DNA of 53,465 bases from a virus: positions 1 through 53,465 of IMG/VR virus record IMGVR_UViG_3300025083_000042; one strand, given 5' to 3'. Numbering within the stretch: position 1 is the first letter of the stretch; each line of letters opens with the position of its first letter. Below, piece by piece: positions 17,701 to 26,849 of the stretch. A program made the translations under genes and the position numbers. The notes under the pieces were generated by a model. That model had not been told where the DNA came from. It did no database searches and was given only the letters and a program-made list of their open reading frames with translations.

Positions 17701-19617
17701 CAGTTAGATAGAGATAACCCTGTAACTAAGGCACCATCAGCTGCATGTTATGCACTGTCCGATAATATCGGTGAGGTTGCAATCAATGATCCTAAAAATA
17801 GTATTACTGGAGAAACATTGGAGGAGATGTTCCAACAAGTTGGTGTTGCAATTACAGGAATTATATCGAATAATGTAGGAACTGCGTATACTATCTTTAC
17901 ACAGTATGACCATGGATTGAATAGAATTACTGTTCCGACTATCAATAATCCTGGCGCAGGGTATGGTAATGGTACAAATTCAATTCAATACTACTATAAT
18001 GCAAAACTTCAAAACATCACAAGTGGATCGATTGGTGATTTTGGCACTGGATTAGTCACGATTGATGGTACATCTGCTGGTGAGATTATTGATATTCAAA
18101 TCATGGATGGTGGTTCAGCATTTGCAGCTGGTGATGACTTCCGAGTTGTTGGTATTGCAACAACAACTGGATTTAGTGCAGCCACTGGTAGTGTCAATAA
18201 AGTTTATGACAATAGAGGAGACACTCTCACGTTAACCGGTATCAATGATTATGATGGCAGAAGTTACAATCAATTCTATAGAATTTCTGCCATTTCAGAC
18301 ACTAAACAGATTGAGGTAACTCCAGTTTTAGGTTCTCCTGGTATTACAACATTGGGTTTTGGTCCTGACAAAGTACTCGGTGGTGGTTTCTCTATCATTG
18401 GACCGTCGTTCGATAGTGAAAGTTTTGTTTATAATAAAGATGTCGGTATTGCAACAATAACTACAAAACTGAATAATAACTTTAGAGTTAATAATTCTGT
18501 GATCGTAAGTGGTGCAGGTCAAACATTCTATAATGGATCGTTTGTTTGTATTGATAAAATTGGATTGACCACGGTGGTTATTGATGTAGGTATTAGCACA
18601 GTTACTCCAACAATTGATGGTAATATTCGACTATTCCCATCTGGTTCTTCAGGAAACTTTGGTGACTTAGTTGCAAGAAATGGAAGATTGTCTGGTAGAG
18701 AAAGTCAAGTCTATGCTGGTATTTCGACTACACTTAATTCTGCAATTACTAGTAAAACAACTGATACTATCAATGTCAACAACATGACAGATTACAATTT
18801 CAGAATTGGTGATTTTGTTAGAGTTAATGATGAGTTGATGAGAATTAAAACTACAGTAAGTAGAGTAGCTGGAACTACGCAACTTAAAGTGTTTAGAGGT
18901 GTATATGGTTCTATTGCAAATACCCATGTGATAGGTTCAGTTATTACTCGGGTTAAGTTCTTCCCAGTTGAATTCAGAAGAAACTCAATCATTAGGGCAT
19001 CCGGTCATACTTTTGAGTATATTGGTTACGGTCCTGGCAACTACTCAACTGCATTCCCCGATAAACAGACGAAGAGACTTACACTATCTCAGCAGATTAA
19101 TGCACAGTCACAAACAATTGCCGGCGGTGTTGTCAACTATACTGGTATGAATGATAGAGGTGATTTCTTTATTGGTAACAAGAGAATTGCTTCTAATACA
19201 GGTAGAGAACAAGTATTTGATACTCCAGTTCAAACCTATACTGGCGAAGATCCATATTCAAGTGGTATTTCTGATGATGTATCTGACTTCAACTATATTG
19301 AAGCTTCTATTGTTAAAATTGAAAGAAACATAATGGTTGATGGCGGTGACAAAGGTAATATTCTTTCTCAGTTCAATGGACCTGTAGAATTTACCAAAAA
19401 AGTTATCAGTACATCAGACGAAGGTTTTGAAACTAATAGTGTCTTTATTCAAGGTAATGCTCAAGTTTCAAGAAAGTTGACTGTGGGTATAGCCACACCA
19501 ACAGAGGCTGGTACTCCTGGTGATGTCGTCTTCAACGCAAATCCAGAGAATAGTGGAACAGTTGGTTGGGTTTACACAACAAACAATCAGTGGAGAACCT
19601 TCGGGGTTATCAGTTGA
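14728..19617 (+). CDS. Giant beta-helix virion structural protein
   Basis: A 1629-residue protein. The first ~200 residues look like a pectate-lyase-type right-handed beta-helix (ILYVDPSNLDATDG, PFRTLQRALIEASR, VIIPRGVSIIGQDL). Near residues 450-510 is LVSIFAIGYAEQF followed by SVTNSNSNFGQSAL. The middle is long and beta-rich, with repeated GYNGTYEVTGI / DVRYNGTYLVTQV-type units and GSAF/GYGNG turns. Near 1420-1490 a HTFEYIGYGPGNYSTAFP block and NDRGDFFIGNKRI follow. The helix start, TNSNS block and FEYIG block recur in order in the protein at 22677, so the two are paralogues. It is probably a baseplate or side-fibre scaffold replacing T4 proteins absent from cyanophages. I cannot name a T4 counterpart. 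The ATG is chosen because the late promoter lies 29 bases upstream. Confidence 0.8.
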   Translation: MPLSRLDNFLKNVKGNILYVDPSNLDATDGIENQGNSFARPFRTLQRALIEASRFSYQVGLDNDRFEKTSIYLFPGTHYIDNRPGWIPSGSGTYLLRSGVNSNDFQSFSNTSNFDIADGNNILYKLNSIHGGVIIPRGVSIIGQDLRKTVIRPIYVPNPENNLIERSAIFRLTGGCYMFQFTLKDADTQRPAYKDYSSSTFKPTFSHHKLTCFEYADGKNNVNINDDFINYVTDRSDLDMYYEKVGIAYGSASGREIEPDYPNASVDIQPKIDEYRIVGPVSGSVGINSIKSGDGITASTGINVKLSSGIFGLNVDTNVIVNNVTDTRYNGTYLVTQVLDTDANGVTEFAYEVPVPPSNALPNPLGSSIELSTDTVTSASPYIFNVSQRSVYGMCGMHADGSKADGFKSMVVAQFTGIGLQVDDKAFVRYNTTSGSFDDSNVVANLHTDINAVYKPQYVNYHIKASNNSLIQLVSIFAIGYAEQFLTESGGDFSVTNSNSNFGQSALISRGYRDLAFAQDDVGYITQIIPPQSLKPQFTTIEYPSIDITKTVGVADTSRMYLYNYTNEDVLPPSTVNGYRFGANNDETLNVVIPVGGQTEVFRARVVMDDTAYATKKITGRKLARLGRNVSTGNSITNSTLMFTEDHQFKQGETVRAISNDGRLPDGLESNRVYFAVVDGLPSNQLQLAQSFNDSLTGNKVGINNLGDTIIVESRVSDKDPGDVGHPVQYDVDESQWYVNVSSASTENNLFSKLNGGGLGNITSRTYIVRQKDSRQSDDRIHQLRFVIPANTGVSSARQPLDGFILQDSSDVTGATNTEVALEFNPGSVTMSNDSQMRNFSFISDVDYKAGITYYSTEKPHRLSIGSTVIINNVRSTLFPTVGTGNSGYNGTYEVTGITSAKTFTVNSISLSAGTFINDTSQRTTTLPTVSRRNFAKDFYVYDVQTINEYINGEQDGVYHLSIINSANEPKVFPFNNNGYAFSQPVTNYYPQLDRDNPVTKAPSAACYALSDNIGEVAINDPKNSITGETLEEMFQQVGVAITGIISNNVGTAYTIFTQYDHGLNRITVPTINNPGAGYGNGTNSIQYYYNAKLQNITSGSIGDFGTGLVTIDGTSAGEIIDIQIMDGGSAFAAGDDFRVVGIATTTGFSAATGSVNKVYDNRGDTLTLTGINDYDGRSYNQFYRISAISDTKQIEVTPVLGSPGITTLGFGPDKVLGGGFSIIGPSFDSESFVYNKDVGIATITTKLNNNFRVNNSVIVSGAGQTFYNGSFVCIDKIGLTTVVIDVGISTVTPTIDGNIRLFPSGSSGNFGDLVARNGRLSGRESQVYAGISTTLNSAITSKTTDTINVNNMTDYNFRIGDFVRVNDELMRIKTTVSRVAGTTQLKVFRGVYGSIANTHVIGSVITRVKFFPVEFRRNSIIRASGHTFEYIGYGPGNYSTAFPDKQTKRLTLSQQINAQSQTIAGGVVNYTGMNDRGDFFIGNKRIASNTGREQVFDTPVQTYTGEDPYSSGISDDVSDFNYIEASIVKIERNIMVDGGDKGNILSQFNGPVEFTKKVISTSDEGFETNSVFIQGNAQVSRKLTVGIATPTEAGTPGDVVFNANPENSGTVGWVYTTNNQWRTFGVIS

Positions 19618-19623
19618 TAAATA
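19616..19623 (+). promoter_or_regulatory. T4-type late promoter
   Basis: GATAAATA overlapping the TGA stop of the giant upstream gene, 29 bases before the fibre gene at 19653. Confidence 0.7.
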
Positions 19624-19652
19624 AAAATAATAATTCCTGATTATCAAGATAA

Positions 19653-22274
19653 ATGGCAGTAGATAAGGATTTTGTCATAAGAAATGGCATTCAAGTCAAT
19701 GAGAATTTAATCTATGCTGATGCCGATAGTGACAAGATTGGTATTGGAACTACAACCCCAGACAAAAAACTTGTAATTATTGGTGATAGTGAGGTTAGTA
19801 AACGTCTGGCAGTTGGTACTACAATTACTGCACAAAGACTTGTAACCACGGGTGTTACTACTTCTAATATTGGTCTTGATGTAGGTGTTGGTGGAACGGT
19901 ATTTACTAGTTCTACTCTTACCAAAAAAATTGGTATCAATTCTGCCACTCCTGCATATACTCTGGATGTTATCGGACCAGTTTCGATTGGCCAAACCGCA
20001 GAGTATGTTTTTGGTGACCTGACAGTTACTGGTAATATCAAAGGAACATCTTTGTCAGGTCAAATTTCTGCTGGTGGAACAGTTGGGTTTACGAATGTAA
20101 CTGTAGAAAATAATTTAGTCTCAAATGATGCAGAATTATTCACCAAATTTACATTAGAAGAAGTTAATAGTGATACATTTAGATTTCTAGTTGCAGGTGA
20201 CCCTCCAGGTATTGGGTTTACACAAAACACCGATGATCCAGAACTTTATCTGTTGCGCGGTAAGAAATATGAATTTCATGTGGATTCTGGTGGTTTCCCA
20301 TTCTATATTAAGACTGCACCAACAGCAGACTTGGATAATATTTACAATAATGGTGTAGATGGTAATGGTACCCAGGTTGGTATTCTGACCATTAGAGTTC
20401 CATTTGATGCACCAAATAGACTTTTCTACCAAGCATCTAACGTTGCTGGTATGGGAGCAACAATATATCTACAAAATAATGGTAAACAAATTGATGTTGG
20501 TGTTGCAACAGTTAGAAACAGATTAGATAGTAATGGTTATGCAGACTTTGAGAACATCTATGTATCGGGTATCGGTACAATTAATAACATCAAGAGCAAT
20601 GACTTCAGTGTAAGTGCTGGTATTGTTACCGTAAGACAAGATCAAACGGCCTTTATTGGTGTTTCTACTGGTGCAGATAGAGTTAGTGTTCAGACTACAA
20701 GTAGCAGTGACACACATCAGGTTTCATTTGTAAACAATGTAGGTTTGGGTTCAAACTACCCACTTCACTTAATTGACTCTGATACCAATCAATTAACGTA
20801 TGTTCCTTCCACAAATGTACTGTCTTGTACTAGATTTGTGGGTAATGTATCTGGTATTGCCACTGGTGCGGATAATATTAATATAGACCCTCAAAATGGT
20901 AATACTGATTATCAAGTCATTTTCAGTAATCCTGGTGAATATGACTATAAGAGGATGTATATTGATAGTGAGAGTTCTAGATTAACATATAATCCATCAC
21001 TTAATAGACTGTCAGTAACAAATATCATTGCAACCTCAATCACAGGTGGTTTGATCGGTACTGCAACAAGAGCAGACTTGATTAATGTAGACGAGAAAAA
21101 TAATAATACAAACTATCAAATCTTGTTTAGTGATAATCAAGGTGCTGATTATCAAAGACCTTATATTGATAGTGATTCTAACAAATTACTTTATAATCCT
21201 TCTACAAATACTCTTCAGTCTACCAATATTACTGCAACGACAGTAACTGCTGGTTTGGCAGGTACTGCAACAAGAGCAGACTTTATTAATGTAGATGAAA
21301 CTGGTTCTAATACAAATTATCAAGTTCTTTTCAGTACAAATCAGGCTGCTGGGTATCAAAGACCTTATATCGATAGTGGTTCTGGTCAATTTATCTATAA
21401 TCCATCAACAAATACACTAACTGCCGGTAATTTGGCGGGTAAAGGTGATAATCTTACAAATCTCGATGGTAGTAATATTTCACAGGGTCTTATTAATGAG
21501 GCAAGACTACCTAACGCAACAACATCTGCACAGGGTGTAGTTCAACTTGATAACACATATCCTCCTACAAGTACCTCTACAACAAAAACTGCGACCACAA
21601 ATGTCTCTAGACAACTTTATAATGGTATAAAAAATCTTATTTCTTCCGGGTCTCAGATGCTGTTCTACCAGGCATCTGCACCAACCGGTTGGACAAAAGT
21701 GACTACACATAATAACAAAACATTACGTGTTGTTTCTGGTTCTGGTGGTGGTTCTGGTGGTACTAATAGTTTCACCAGTGCATTTTCTGAGAGGTCTGTT
21801 CCAGTACCTACTCATAATCATACTGCAAGTGCCGGAGATCAATCAGCCAATCATACTCATGGTGGAGAAGCAGTAACTGCTGCTGCAAATCACTCTCATA
21901 GCGGAAGTGCAGGTTTCCAAAATGTACCTCATAACCACGGTATTAATGCCGGTGGTGTGAACGGCAGCTTTATTACAGGTCTTAACTACAATAGAAGTGA
22001 TTTTGACTCTGACGGCAGAAAAGAAGCAGTAACTGATATCAGTTTTAACAAAGGTGGCGTTGGTTATTCAAACCAAAATGTGCGACAAGGTAATGCTGGG
22101 CATAGTCATAGCATTAGTACGAATGCTGCAAACGCAGATCACGGTCACAATCTTAGTATTAATGCACAAAATGCAGACCATCAACACACAATTACTGTTG
22201 GTAATACCGGAACTGTAAACAACATGGACTTCCGTGTCCAATACATTGATGTAATTATTTGTAAGAAGAACTAA
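19653..22274 (+). CDS. Tail fibre with His-rich collar-type C-terminal domain
   Basis: An 873-residue fibre. The N-terminus MAVDKDFVIRNGIQVNENLIYADADSDKIGIGT is typical of cyanophage fibre proteins. The shaft has repeated beta units, including three near-copies of a ~60-residue motif at about 407-585 (NTDYQVIFS / ..YKRMYIDSESSRLTYNPSLN and relatives). The C-terminus (about 665-873) begins GSQMLFYQASAPTGWTK, the phage tail-collar motif. It continues with many H-x-H or HNH pairs (THNHT, NHTHGG, NHSHSG, PHNHG, GHSHS, DHGHN, DHQHT) and ends YIDVIICKKN. In T4 gp12 and gp37, such histidines bind metal ions in the receptor-binding tip. A receptor-binding fibre is therefore likely. Confidence 0.85.
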   Translation: MAVDKDFVIRNGIQVNENLIYADADSDKIGIGTTTPDKKLVIIGDSEVSKRLAVGTTITAQRLVTTGVTTSNIGLDVGVGGTVFTSSTLTKKIGINSATPAYTLDVIGPVSIGQTAEYVFGDLTVTGNIKGTSLSGQISAGGTVGFTNVTVENNLVSNDAELFTKFTLEEVNSDTFRFLVAGDPPGIGFTQNTDDPELYLLRGKKYEFHVDSGGFPFYIKTAPTADLDNIYNNGVDGNGTQVGILTIRVPFDAPNRLFYQASNVAGMGATIYLQNNGKQIDVGVATVRNRLDSNGYADFENIYVSGIGTINNIKSNDFSVSAGIVTVRQDQTAFIGVSTGADRVSVQTTSSSDTHQVSFVNNVGLGSNYPLHLIDSDTNQLTYVPSTNVLSCTRFVGNVSGIATGADNINIDPQNGNTDYQVIFSNPGEYDYKRMYIDSESSRLTYNPSLNRLSVTNIIATSITGGLIGTATRADLINVDEKNNNTNYQILFSDNQGADYQRPYIDSDSNKLLYNPSTNTLQSTNITATTVTAGLAGTATRADFINVDETGSNTNYQVLFSTNQAAGYQRPYIDSGSGQFIYNPSTNTLTAGNLAGKGDNLTNLDGSNISQGLINEARLPNATTSAQGVVQLDNTYPPTSTSTTKTATTNVSRQLYNGIKNLISSGSQMLFYQASAPTGWTKVTTHNNKTLRVVSGSGGGSGGTNSFTSAFSERSVPVPTHNHTASAGDQSANHTHGGEAVTAAANHSHSGSAGFQNVPHNHGINAGGVNGSFITGLNYNRSDFDSDGRKEAVTDISFNKGGVGYSNQNVRQGNAGHSHSISTNAANADHGHNLSINAQNADHQHTITVGNTGTVNNMDFRVQYIDVIICKKN

Positions 22275-22280
22275 ATACCC

Positions 22281-22601
22281 TTATTCACCCCCTATCATAG
22301 GGGGATTAAGTGGAGTTATTTGAGCAACATTTATTCCCTGTTGAAGGGCATGTGCATAAAGTTGTTGGTTCTGATGATTTGCTTCTACTACTTCATTTCT
22401 GAAACTTTCTACAGCAGCTCCAGTTTGATTTGACTTTTGTGCAATTTCTACTGTCATCATAGGCATCCATGATACCGCACAACGCCAATCATCAATCTCT
22501 TCCCCAGTATTAGGATTTGTTCCTCTTACACATGTATACCAGGCACATTTATGTTCAACACATTTCTTTTGAATTAACGGACAAAATTCGCCTTTTTTCA
22601 T
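22281..22601 (-). CDS. Cys-rich conserved protein on the opposite strand
   Basis: A 106-residue protein, the only minus-strand gene in the fibre region. The first 45 residues hold five Cys (CPLIQKKC, EHKCAWYTC, DWRCAVSW) in a pattern suggesting a metal or Fe-S site. The rest is a helical, Gln/Asn-rich segment with TGAAVESFRNEV. Similar Cys-rich proteins occur in phages and bacteria as uncharacterised families. It has its own late promoter on the minus strand (22625-22632). Its 3' codons lie inside a 17-base palindromic hairpin (22288-22304), and it converges on the fibre gene ending at 22274. Its role is unknown; co-expression with the structural genes suggests assembly or virion function. 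Confidence 0.8.
   Translation of the reverse strand: MKKGEFCPLIQKKCVEHKCAWYTCVRGTNPNTGEEIDDWRCAVSWMPMMTVEIAQKSNQTGAAVESFRNEVVEANHQNQQLYAHALQQGINVAQITPLNPPMIGGE
22288..22304. terminator. Palindromic hairpin between convergent genes
   Basis: CCCCCTAT C ATAGGGGG is a perfect palindrome around one base, 14 bases after the stop of the plus-strand fibre gene and inside the last codons of the minus-strand gene. There is no T-run on either side, so termination is plausible for both directions but weakly supported. Confidence 0.45.
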
Positions 22602-22624
22602 GATATATCATCATACCTGAAAAA

Positions 22625-22632
22625 TATTTATA
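22625..22632 (-). promoter_or_regulatory. T4-type late promoter (minus strand)
   Basis: Read on the minus strand, this is an exact TATAAATA, 24 bases before the start of the Cys-rich gene. It is back-to-back with the plus-strand promoter at 22642-22649. Confidence 0.75.
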
Positions 22633-22641
22633 TATACTGGT

Positions 22642-22649
22642 TATAAATA
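22642..22649 (+). promoter_or_regulatory. T4-type late promoter, exact consensus
   Basis: TATAAATA lies 28 bases before the ATG of the giant protein at 22677, and nine bases separate it from the divergent minus-strand promoter. Confidence 0.8.
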
Positions 22650-22676
22650 AAAACAACGGATAAAACATTATAGATA

Positions 22677-25600
22677 ATGTCTTTACTTAGGGCCGACAAG
22701 ATAGCCAATAGGTTCAATAACAGTGGTCCTATTATCGTAGGTCCTTCTACTGTAAGTGGAAATTTTACTGTTACTGGAATACTTACCGCACTGGGTATTG
22801 GGGTAACGAACAATGTTCTGGTTGGTGGAGCACTAACCGCCAAGTTCATCAATGCAACCAATAGTGCATCATTATTCAATTCATCTCTTACTGGTATCAC
22901 CACTGCCGGTATTATCACCGGTGCAACGTATTTTGGTGATGGTGTCAATCTAACAGGTATTGTAACTGAAATTCAACCTGGTCCTGGTATCCAGATTTCA
23001 CCAATATCCGGTAAAGGAAAACTTACAATCTCGGCAAATGGAGTTGTAGTTTCTGGGTATTCAACTAATTCTGGTCTTGCAACTGATGTAAAAGGTGGTG
23101 CGGCTGGTGCTATCTTGTATCAGGCTGGTCCAAATGATACAGCATTCACTGCATCAGGTACAGCTGGAGAAATTCTTCAATCACAAGGAACAGGAACTCC
23201 TGTTTGGACATCACTTGCAGCAATTAATGTCTCCTATGCAGACAGTGCAGGTATTTCTACTAACCTAAAAGGTGGTTCTTCTGGTAGGATTCCTTATCAA
23301 ACAGGACAAAATGCAACTGGATTCTTACCGATTGGTCCCACAGGTAATCTTCTTCTAGGCCAAGGTACAGCTGCACCAACTTGGATTGACCCTAAAGCAA
23401 ATTTAGATGTCAGATATGCAAGACTATCTGGTATCTCTACGAGTGCAATTGGTGGTATTGCTTCTGTTACTTCATTAAGTGTTACTGGTATCACCACACT
23501 GAGTGGTGGCAATGTAGTTATAGATAAAGACCTTCGTGTTACTGGGGTTACAACTGCAGCTAATGTGGTTGTCACTGGTGTTTCTACCATTGCAACTCTG
23601 AAGGTAGGTACAGGAGCTGGTGCAACAGTTGGTGTTACTACCATTCTAGATGAAGATACCTTTGGCTCAAATAGTAACGAGGCACTTGCAACTCAACAAT
23701 CAATTAAGGCATATGTTGACAATGCCGCAGGTAATGTATCACTAGAATATGGTGGTAATATTGGTACCAGTAGTATTGACCTTGATGGTGAAAGGTTTGA
23801 TATTCTGGGTAGAACTAGTGAAATCTATACCATAGGTACAGGTCTTACAATTACTGTAGGTCTTAATACTGATGTTACTATTCCACGAGACTTCACAGTC
23901 ACGAGAAATTCAACACTTGGTCTTTCTACTATATCGACACTTGGTGTTACTGGTGTTGCGACTGCACAATATCTTGATGTTACTGGTGTAGCTACAGCTG
24001 CAACACTTGGTGTTACTGGACTCACAACTACCCAGTTCTTAGAAGTCACTGGCGTCTCTACGATTGCAACACTAGGTGTTACTGGAGTTACAACTACAAG
24101 AGAACTGATCGTAACTGGTGTTTCTTCACTGACTGGTTCATTAGTTGTCTCTGGCATCACAACACTTGCATCTGATGGTGGTATTACGACGACTGGTGGT
24201 GACCTTTATGTTGCTGGCAATCTAAATGTTGTTGGTGACCTTGTATATGATGAGGTTACTGGTAGAAACCTGAATATTACTGGTGTTGCAACAATTGCAA
24301 ACCTTGGTATCACCGGTCTTACCACTACAAAAGACCTATTAGTAACTGGTATTTCTACTCTCACTGGGTTCTCAACCTTCCTGAGTGATGTTTATATCTC
24401 TGGTATTACATCAGTAGGTGCAGCTGTTACAATGTACCCCACAACGGGTATTGTAAGTGCTACAGCCTTCTATGGTGATGGTTCAAACCTGACTGGTGTT
24501 GTTGGTCTGGTATCTGTTACTAACCAAATCTATGTTACACCTGATGGTAATGATGAAAATGATGGTTACCTAATTTCTACTGCAAAGAGAACTGTTGGTT
24601 CTGCTCTTACGATTGCAGAAGCATCATCGGTTATTAGAATTTCTGCTGGTAATTATTCAGAAAACAATCCAATCATTATTCCAGAACAGGTCACACTTCT
24701 TGGTGACAGTTTGAGAGAAGTCTCAATTATTCCACAAAACCCTGACGAAGATCTCATTTATGTTGCAAATGGTAGTTATGTTGAGAATATGTCATTTACG
24801 GGTTCATTGAATGAAGGTAAGGCAATTATCGCATTCAATCCCAACAAACCATCTTATGTAACACAGGGCCCTTACATTAGGAACTGTACAAACTTCATCT
24901 CTAATAGTATTGGTATGAAGATTGACGGTAGACATGTCATTGGTGACACCAGAGCAATGAACGTTGACTCATATACTCAACTCAATCAGGGTGGTATTGG
25001 TGTTTCAGTCTCTAATGAAGGTTATGCCCAGTTAGTTTCAATCTTTACTATCTACAACGACCAAAGTATTGTTTGTATCAACGGTGGTCAATGTGACCTG
25101 ACAAACTCCAACTCTTCCTTTGGTAGGTTGGGTCTTGTTGCTGATGGTATTGGTCCAACAAACTTTATTGGAACTGTTACTGAATTTACATCTGCTGGGT
25201 CGAATGCATTCCCAATTGATATTAGTACCGACAGCATTAACATCACAAATGCAACATACGATAATGTAACTGGTCTGACTACAATTACAACAGCAACCAA
25301 TCATGGTTATAATGTTGGTATGTCAGTCTCAATGAGAGATATGACATTTACATGTGACTCACAACTTGCTGTCACATCATTCGGTATCTCTACTGCAAAT
25401 TATAGTAATGTGACTGGTGTGATGACGGTATCAACCAGTATTGCAAATAACTTCTATGTTGGTGCAAGTGTCACATTCTCGCAGTTAGTATTCAGTTGTA
25501 ATTCTGGTGGGGGTATTTCTACTGCATACTTCCCGCCTGCACTTGGCGACAACAACGGTGTTGCAAATCATGTATTTGATGTTGTCGGTATTAACTCAGC

Positions 25601-26498
25601 AAGAGAGTTTGAGGTTAATGTAGGTCCTTCGACAATTGTTCATAACTATCAAACTGGTGGTAATGTAAGTATCAGTACATTTGCACCATTCCCAAGTGGT
25701 GCATTTGGTAGTATCTTTACTGTCGATTCTGTTCCAGCAACAAATCAGTTTAGAGCCTATGTTGGAGTATCAACCTTAGCACATACATATTCTTCTGGTG
25801 GTCAAGTAGAAACATTTACATCATTGCCTTATGATGGTCAGGTTGTATACCTTGACGAAATTTATAACACTATAAAAGGTGTTAATATTACAAGTGGTGG
25901 TTCTGGTTACACATCACCTCCGGTAGTTACTTTCTCTGATCCTTCAGAATCATGGGGTATCAAGGCAACTGGTGTTGCACGACTGACTGGTGGTTCTGTG
26001 ACATCTGTGGACATGATTTCTAATGGTAGAGGTTATACAGGAACACCTACGGTATCCTTTACTGGGTCTGCTACAGGTACTCCTGATGTCTTACCTACAT
26101 ACTATGTGGTCAGTAGTGCAACTCCAGTTGTTGGTGGTATCACTACAGTCACATTCACAGAAAATGTACCTTATGCGGTTGGTGTAGGAACTACCGTTCC
26201 ATTCTTCAAACAAAGTAGAGTACTTGCTTCATCTCAAGCATTTGAATATATCGGTTCTGGTAATACTGCTCTTACCGCTCTCCCACAAAGAGGTGGTATT
26301 GCAATCCCAGAGAATGAAATTGTAAATAAGAATGGTGGTTTGGTAATCTTTACTTCTACCGATCAAGCAGGCAACTTCAAGATTGGTGAAGGAGTTATTA
26401 TTAATCAACTTGAAGGATCTATTACTGGTGATGCTTACAACAGAAGCCTATTTGCCAATATCACACCTTATATTCTCGCATTAGGAGGAGATTCATAA
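22677..26498 (+). CDS. Giant repeat-rich beta-helix virion protein (fibre-like)
   Basis: A 1273-residue protein. The first ~600 residues are built from short repeats of the form LGVTGVATAQYLDVTGVAT / LTTTQFLEVTGVST and GRNLNITGVATIANLGITG, giving a triple beta-helix-like shaft. From about 620, IYVTPDGNDENDG, TAKRTVGSALTIAEAS and ISAGNYSENNPIIIPEQVTLLGD mark a pectate-lyase-type helix, followed by LVSIFTIYN, LTNSNSSFG and near 1180 QAFEYIGSGNTALTALP plus DQAGNFKIGEG. The order matches the giant protein at 14728. Two GGSGYTSPPVVTFS / NGRGYTGTPTVSFTG repeats near 1075-1140 resemble those in the gp5-like protein. It is a likely structural fibre or baseplate component. The frame is intact, and the next ATG follows one base after its stop. 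Confidence 0.8.
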   Translation: MSLLRADKIANRFNNSGPIIVGPSTVSGNFTVTGILTALGIGVTNNVLVGGALTAKFINATNSASLFNSSLTGITTAGIITGATYFGDGVNLTGIVTEIQPGPGIQISPISGKGKLTISANGVVVSGYSTNSGLATDVKGGAAGAILYQAGPNDTAFTASGTAGEILQSQGTGTPVWTSLAAINVSYADSAGISTNLKGGSSGRIPYQTGQNATGFLPIGPTGNLLLGQGTAAPTWIDPKANLDVRYARLSGISTSAIGGIASVTSLSVTGITTLSGGNVVIDKDLRVTGVTTAANVVVTGVSTIATLKVGTGAGATVGVTTILDEDTFGSNSNEALATQQSIKAYVDNAAGNVSLEYGGNIGTSSIDLDGERFDILGRTSEIYTIGTGLTITVGLNTDVTIPRDFTVTRNSTLGLSTISTLGVTGVATAQYLDVTGVATAATLGVTGLTTTQFLEVTGVSTIATLGVTGVTTTRELIVTGVSSLTGSLVVSGITTLASDGGITTTGGDLYVAGNLNVVGDLVYDEVTGRNLNITGVATIANLGITGLTTTKDLLVTGISTLTGFSTFLSDVYISGITSVGAAVTMYPTTGIVSATAFYGDGSNLTGVVGLVSVTNQIYVTPDGNDENDGYLISTAKRTVGSALTIAEASSVIRISAGNYSENNPIIIPEQVTLLGDSLREVSIIPQNPDEDLIYVANGSYVENMSFTGSLNEGKAIIAFNPNKPSYVTQGPYIRNCTNFISNSIGMKIDGRHVIGDTRAMNVDSYTQLNQGGIGVSVSNEGYAQLVSIFTIYNDQSIVCINGGQCDLTNSNSSFGRLGLVADGIGPTNFIGTVTEFTSAGSNAFPIDISTDSINITNATYDNVTGLTTITTATNHGYNVGMSVSMRDMTFTCDSQLAVTSFGISTANYSNVTGVMTVSTSIANNFYVGASVTFSQLVFSCNSGGGISTAYFPPALGDNNGVANHVFDVVGINSAREFEVNVGPSTIVHNYQTGGNVSISTFAPFPSGAFGSIFTVDSVPATNQFRAYVGVSTLAHTYSSGGQVETFTSLPYDGQVVYLDEIYNTIKGVNITSGGSGYTSPPVVTFSDPSESWGIKATGVARLTGGSVTSVDMISNGRGYTGTPTVSFTGSATGTPDVLPTYYVVSSATPVVGGITTVTFTENVPYAVGVGTTVPFFKQSRVLASSQAFEYIGSGNTALTALPQRGGIAIPENEIVNKNGGLVIFTSTDQAGNFKIGEGVIINQLEGSITGDAYNRSLFANITPYILALGGDS

Positions 26499-26499
26499 A

Positions 26500-26844
26500 A
26501 TGGCATTAGCCCTTAACAATTATCAGACAATCACAGGTGTTGTCGGACTCAATACGGTAGGTATCTATACAGCACCTACTGGATATAGTGCTATTGTCCT
26601 TTTAGCACAAACCACCAACGTTGGTAGTGACACACAAACTATCAGTTTCTCTCACGAGAGAACAACCGCAGGTATTGCAGTAACTACCGAAATTCTAAAA
26701 GGTTTCCCAGTACCAGCAAACGATGCTGCAAATCTTTTGGCAGGTAAACTTGTTCTTGAAACTGGAGATTCTCTTGTCATATCATCAAGTAGCAATACTG
26801 ACGTGAAATTCATCTCATCTATCTTAGAGACACTTAATCAGTAA
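26500..26844 (+). CDS. Small fibre-associated structural protein
   Basis: A 114-residue beta-rich protein starting MALALNNYQTITGVVGLNTVGIYTAP. Its second half (PVPANDAANLLAGKLVLETGDSLVISSSSNTDVKFISSILE) aligns by eye with the C-terminus of the protein at 28447 (PVPTGSSFVISDAGKTILRPNEEIRVY..ALDVSLSILE), so the two are paralogues. The fold suggests a small beta-sandwich cap or trimerisation module. It is co-transcribed with the giant gene upstream (GGAGG just before, one-base spacing). Its exact virion position is unknown. Confidence 0.7.
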   Translation: MALALNNYQTITGVVGLNTVGIYTAPTGYSAIVLLAQTTNVGSDTQTISFSHERTTAGIAVTTEILKGFPVPANDAANLLAGKLVLETGDSLVISSSSNTDVKFISSILETLNQ

Positions 26845-26849
26845 TAACG

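Noticed and set aside
23940-24360. Possible CRISPR-like or tandem DNA repeat
   Set aside because: The repetition follows codons of TGVAT/TGVST protein repeats with variable third positions and no spacers; it is a fibre shaft.
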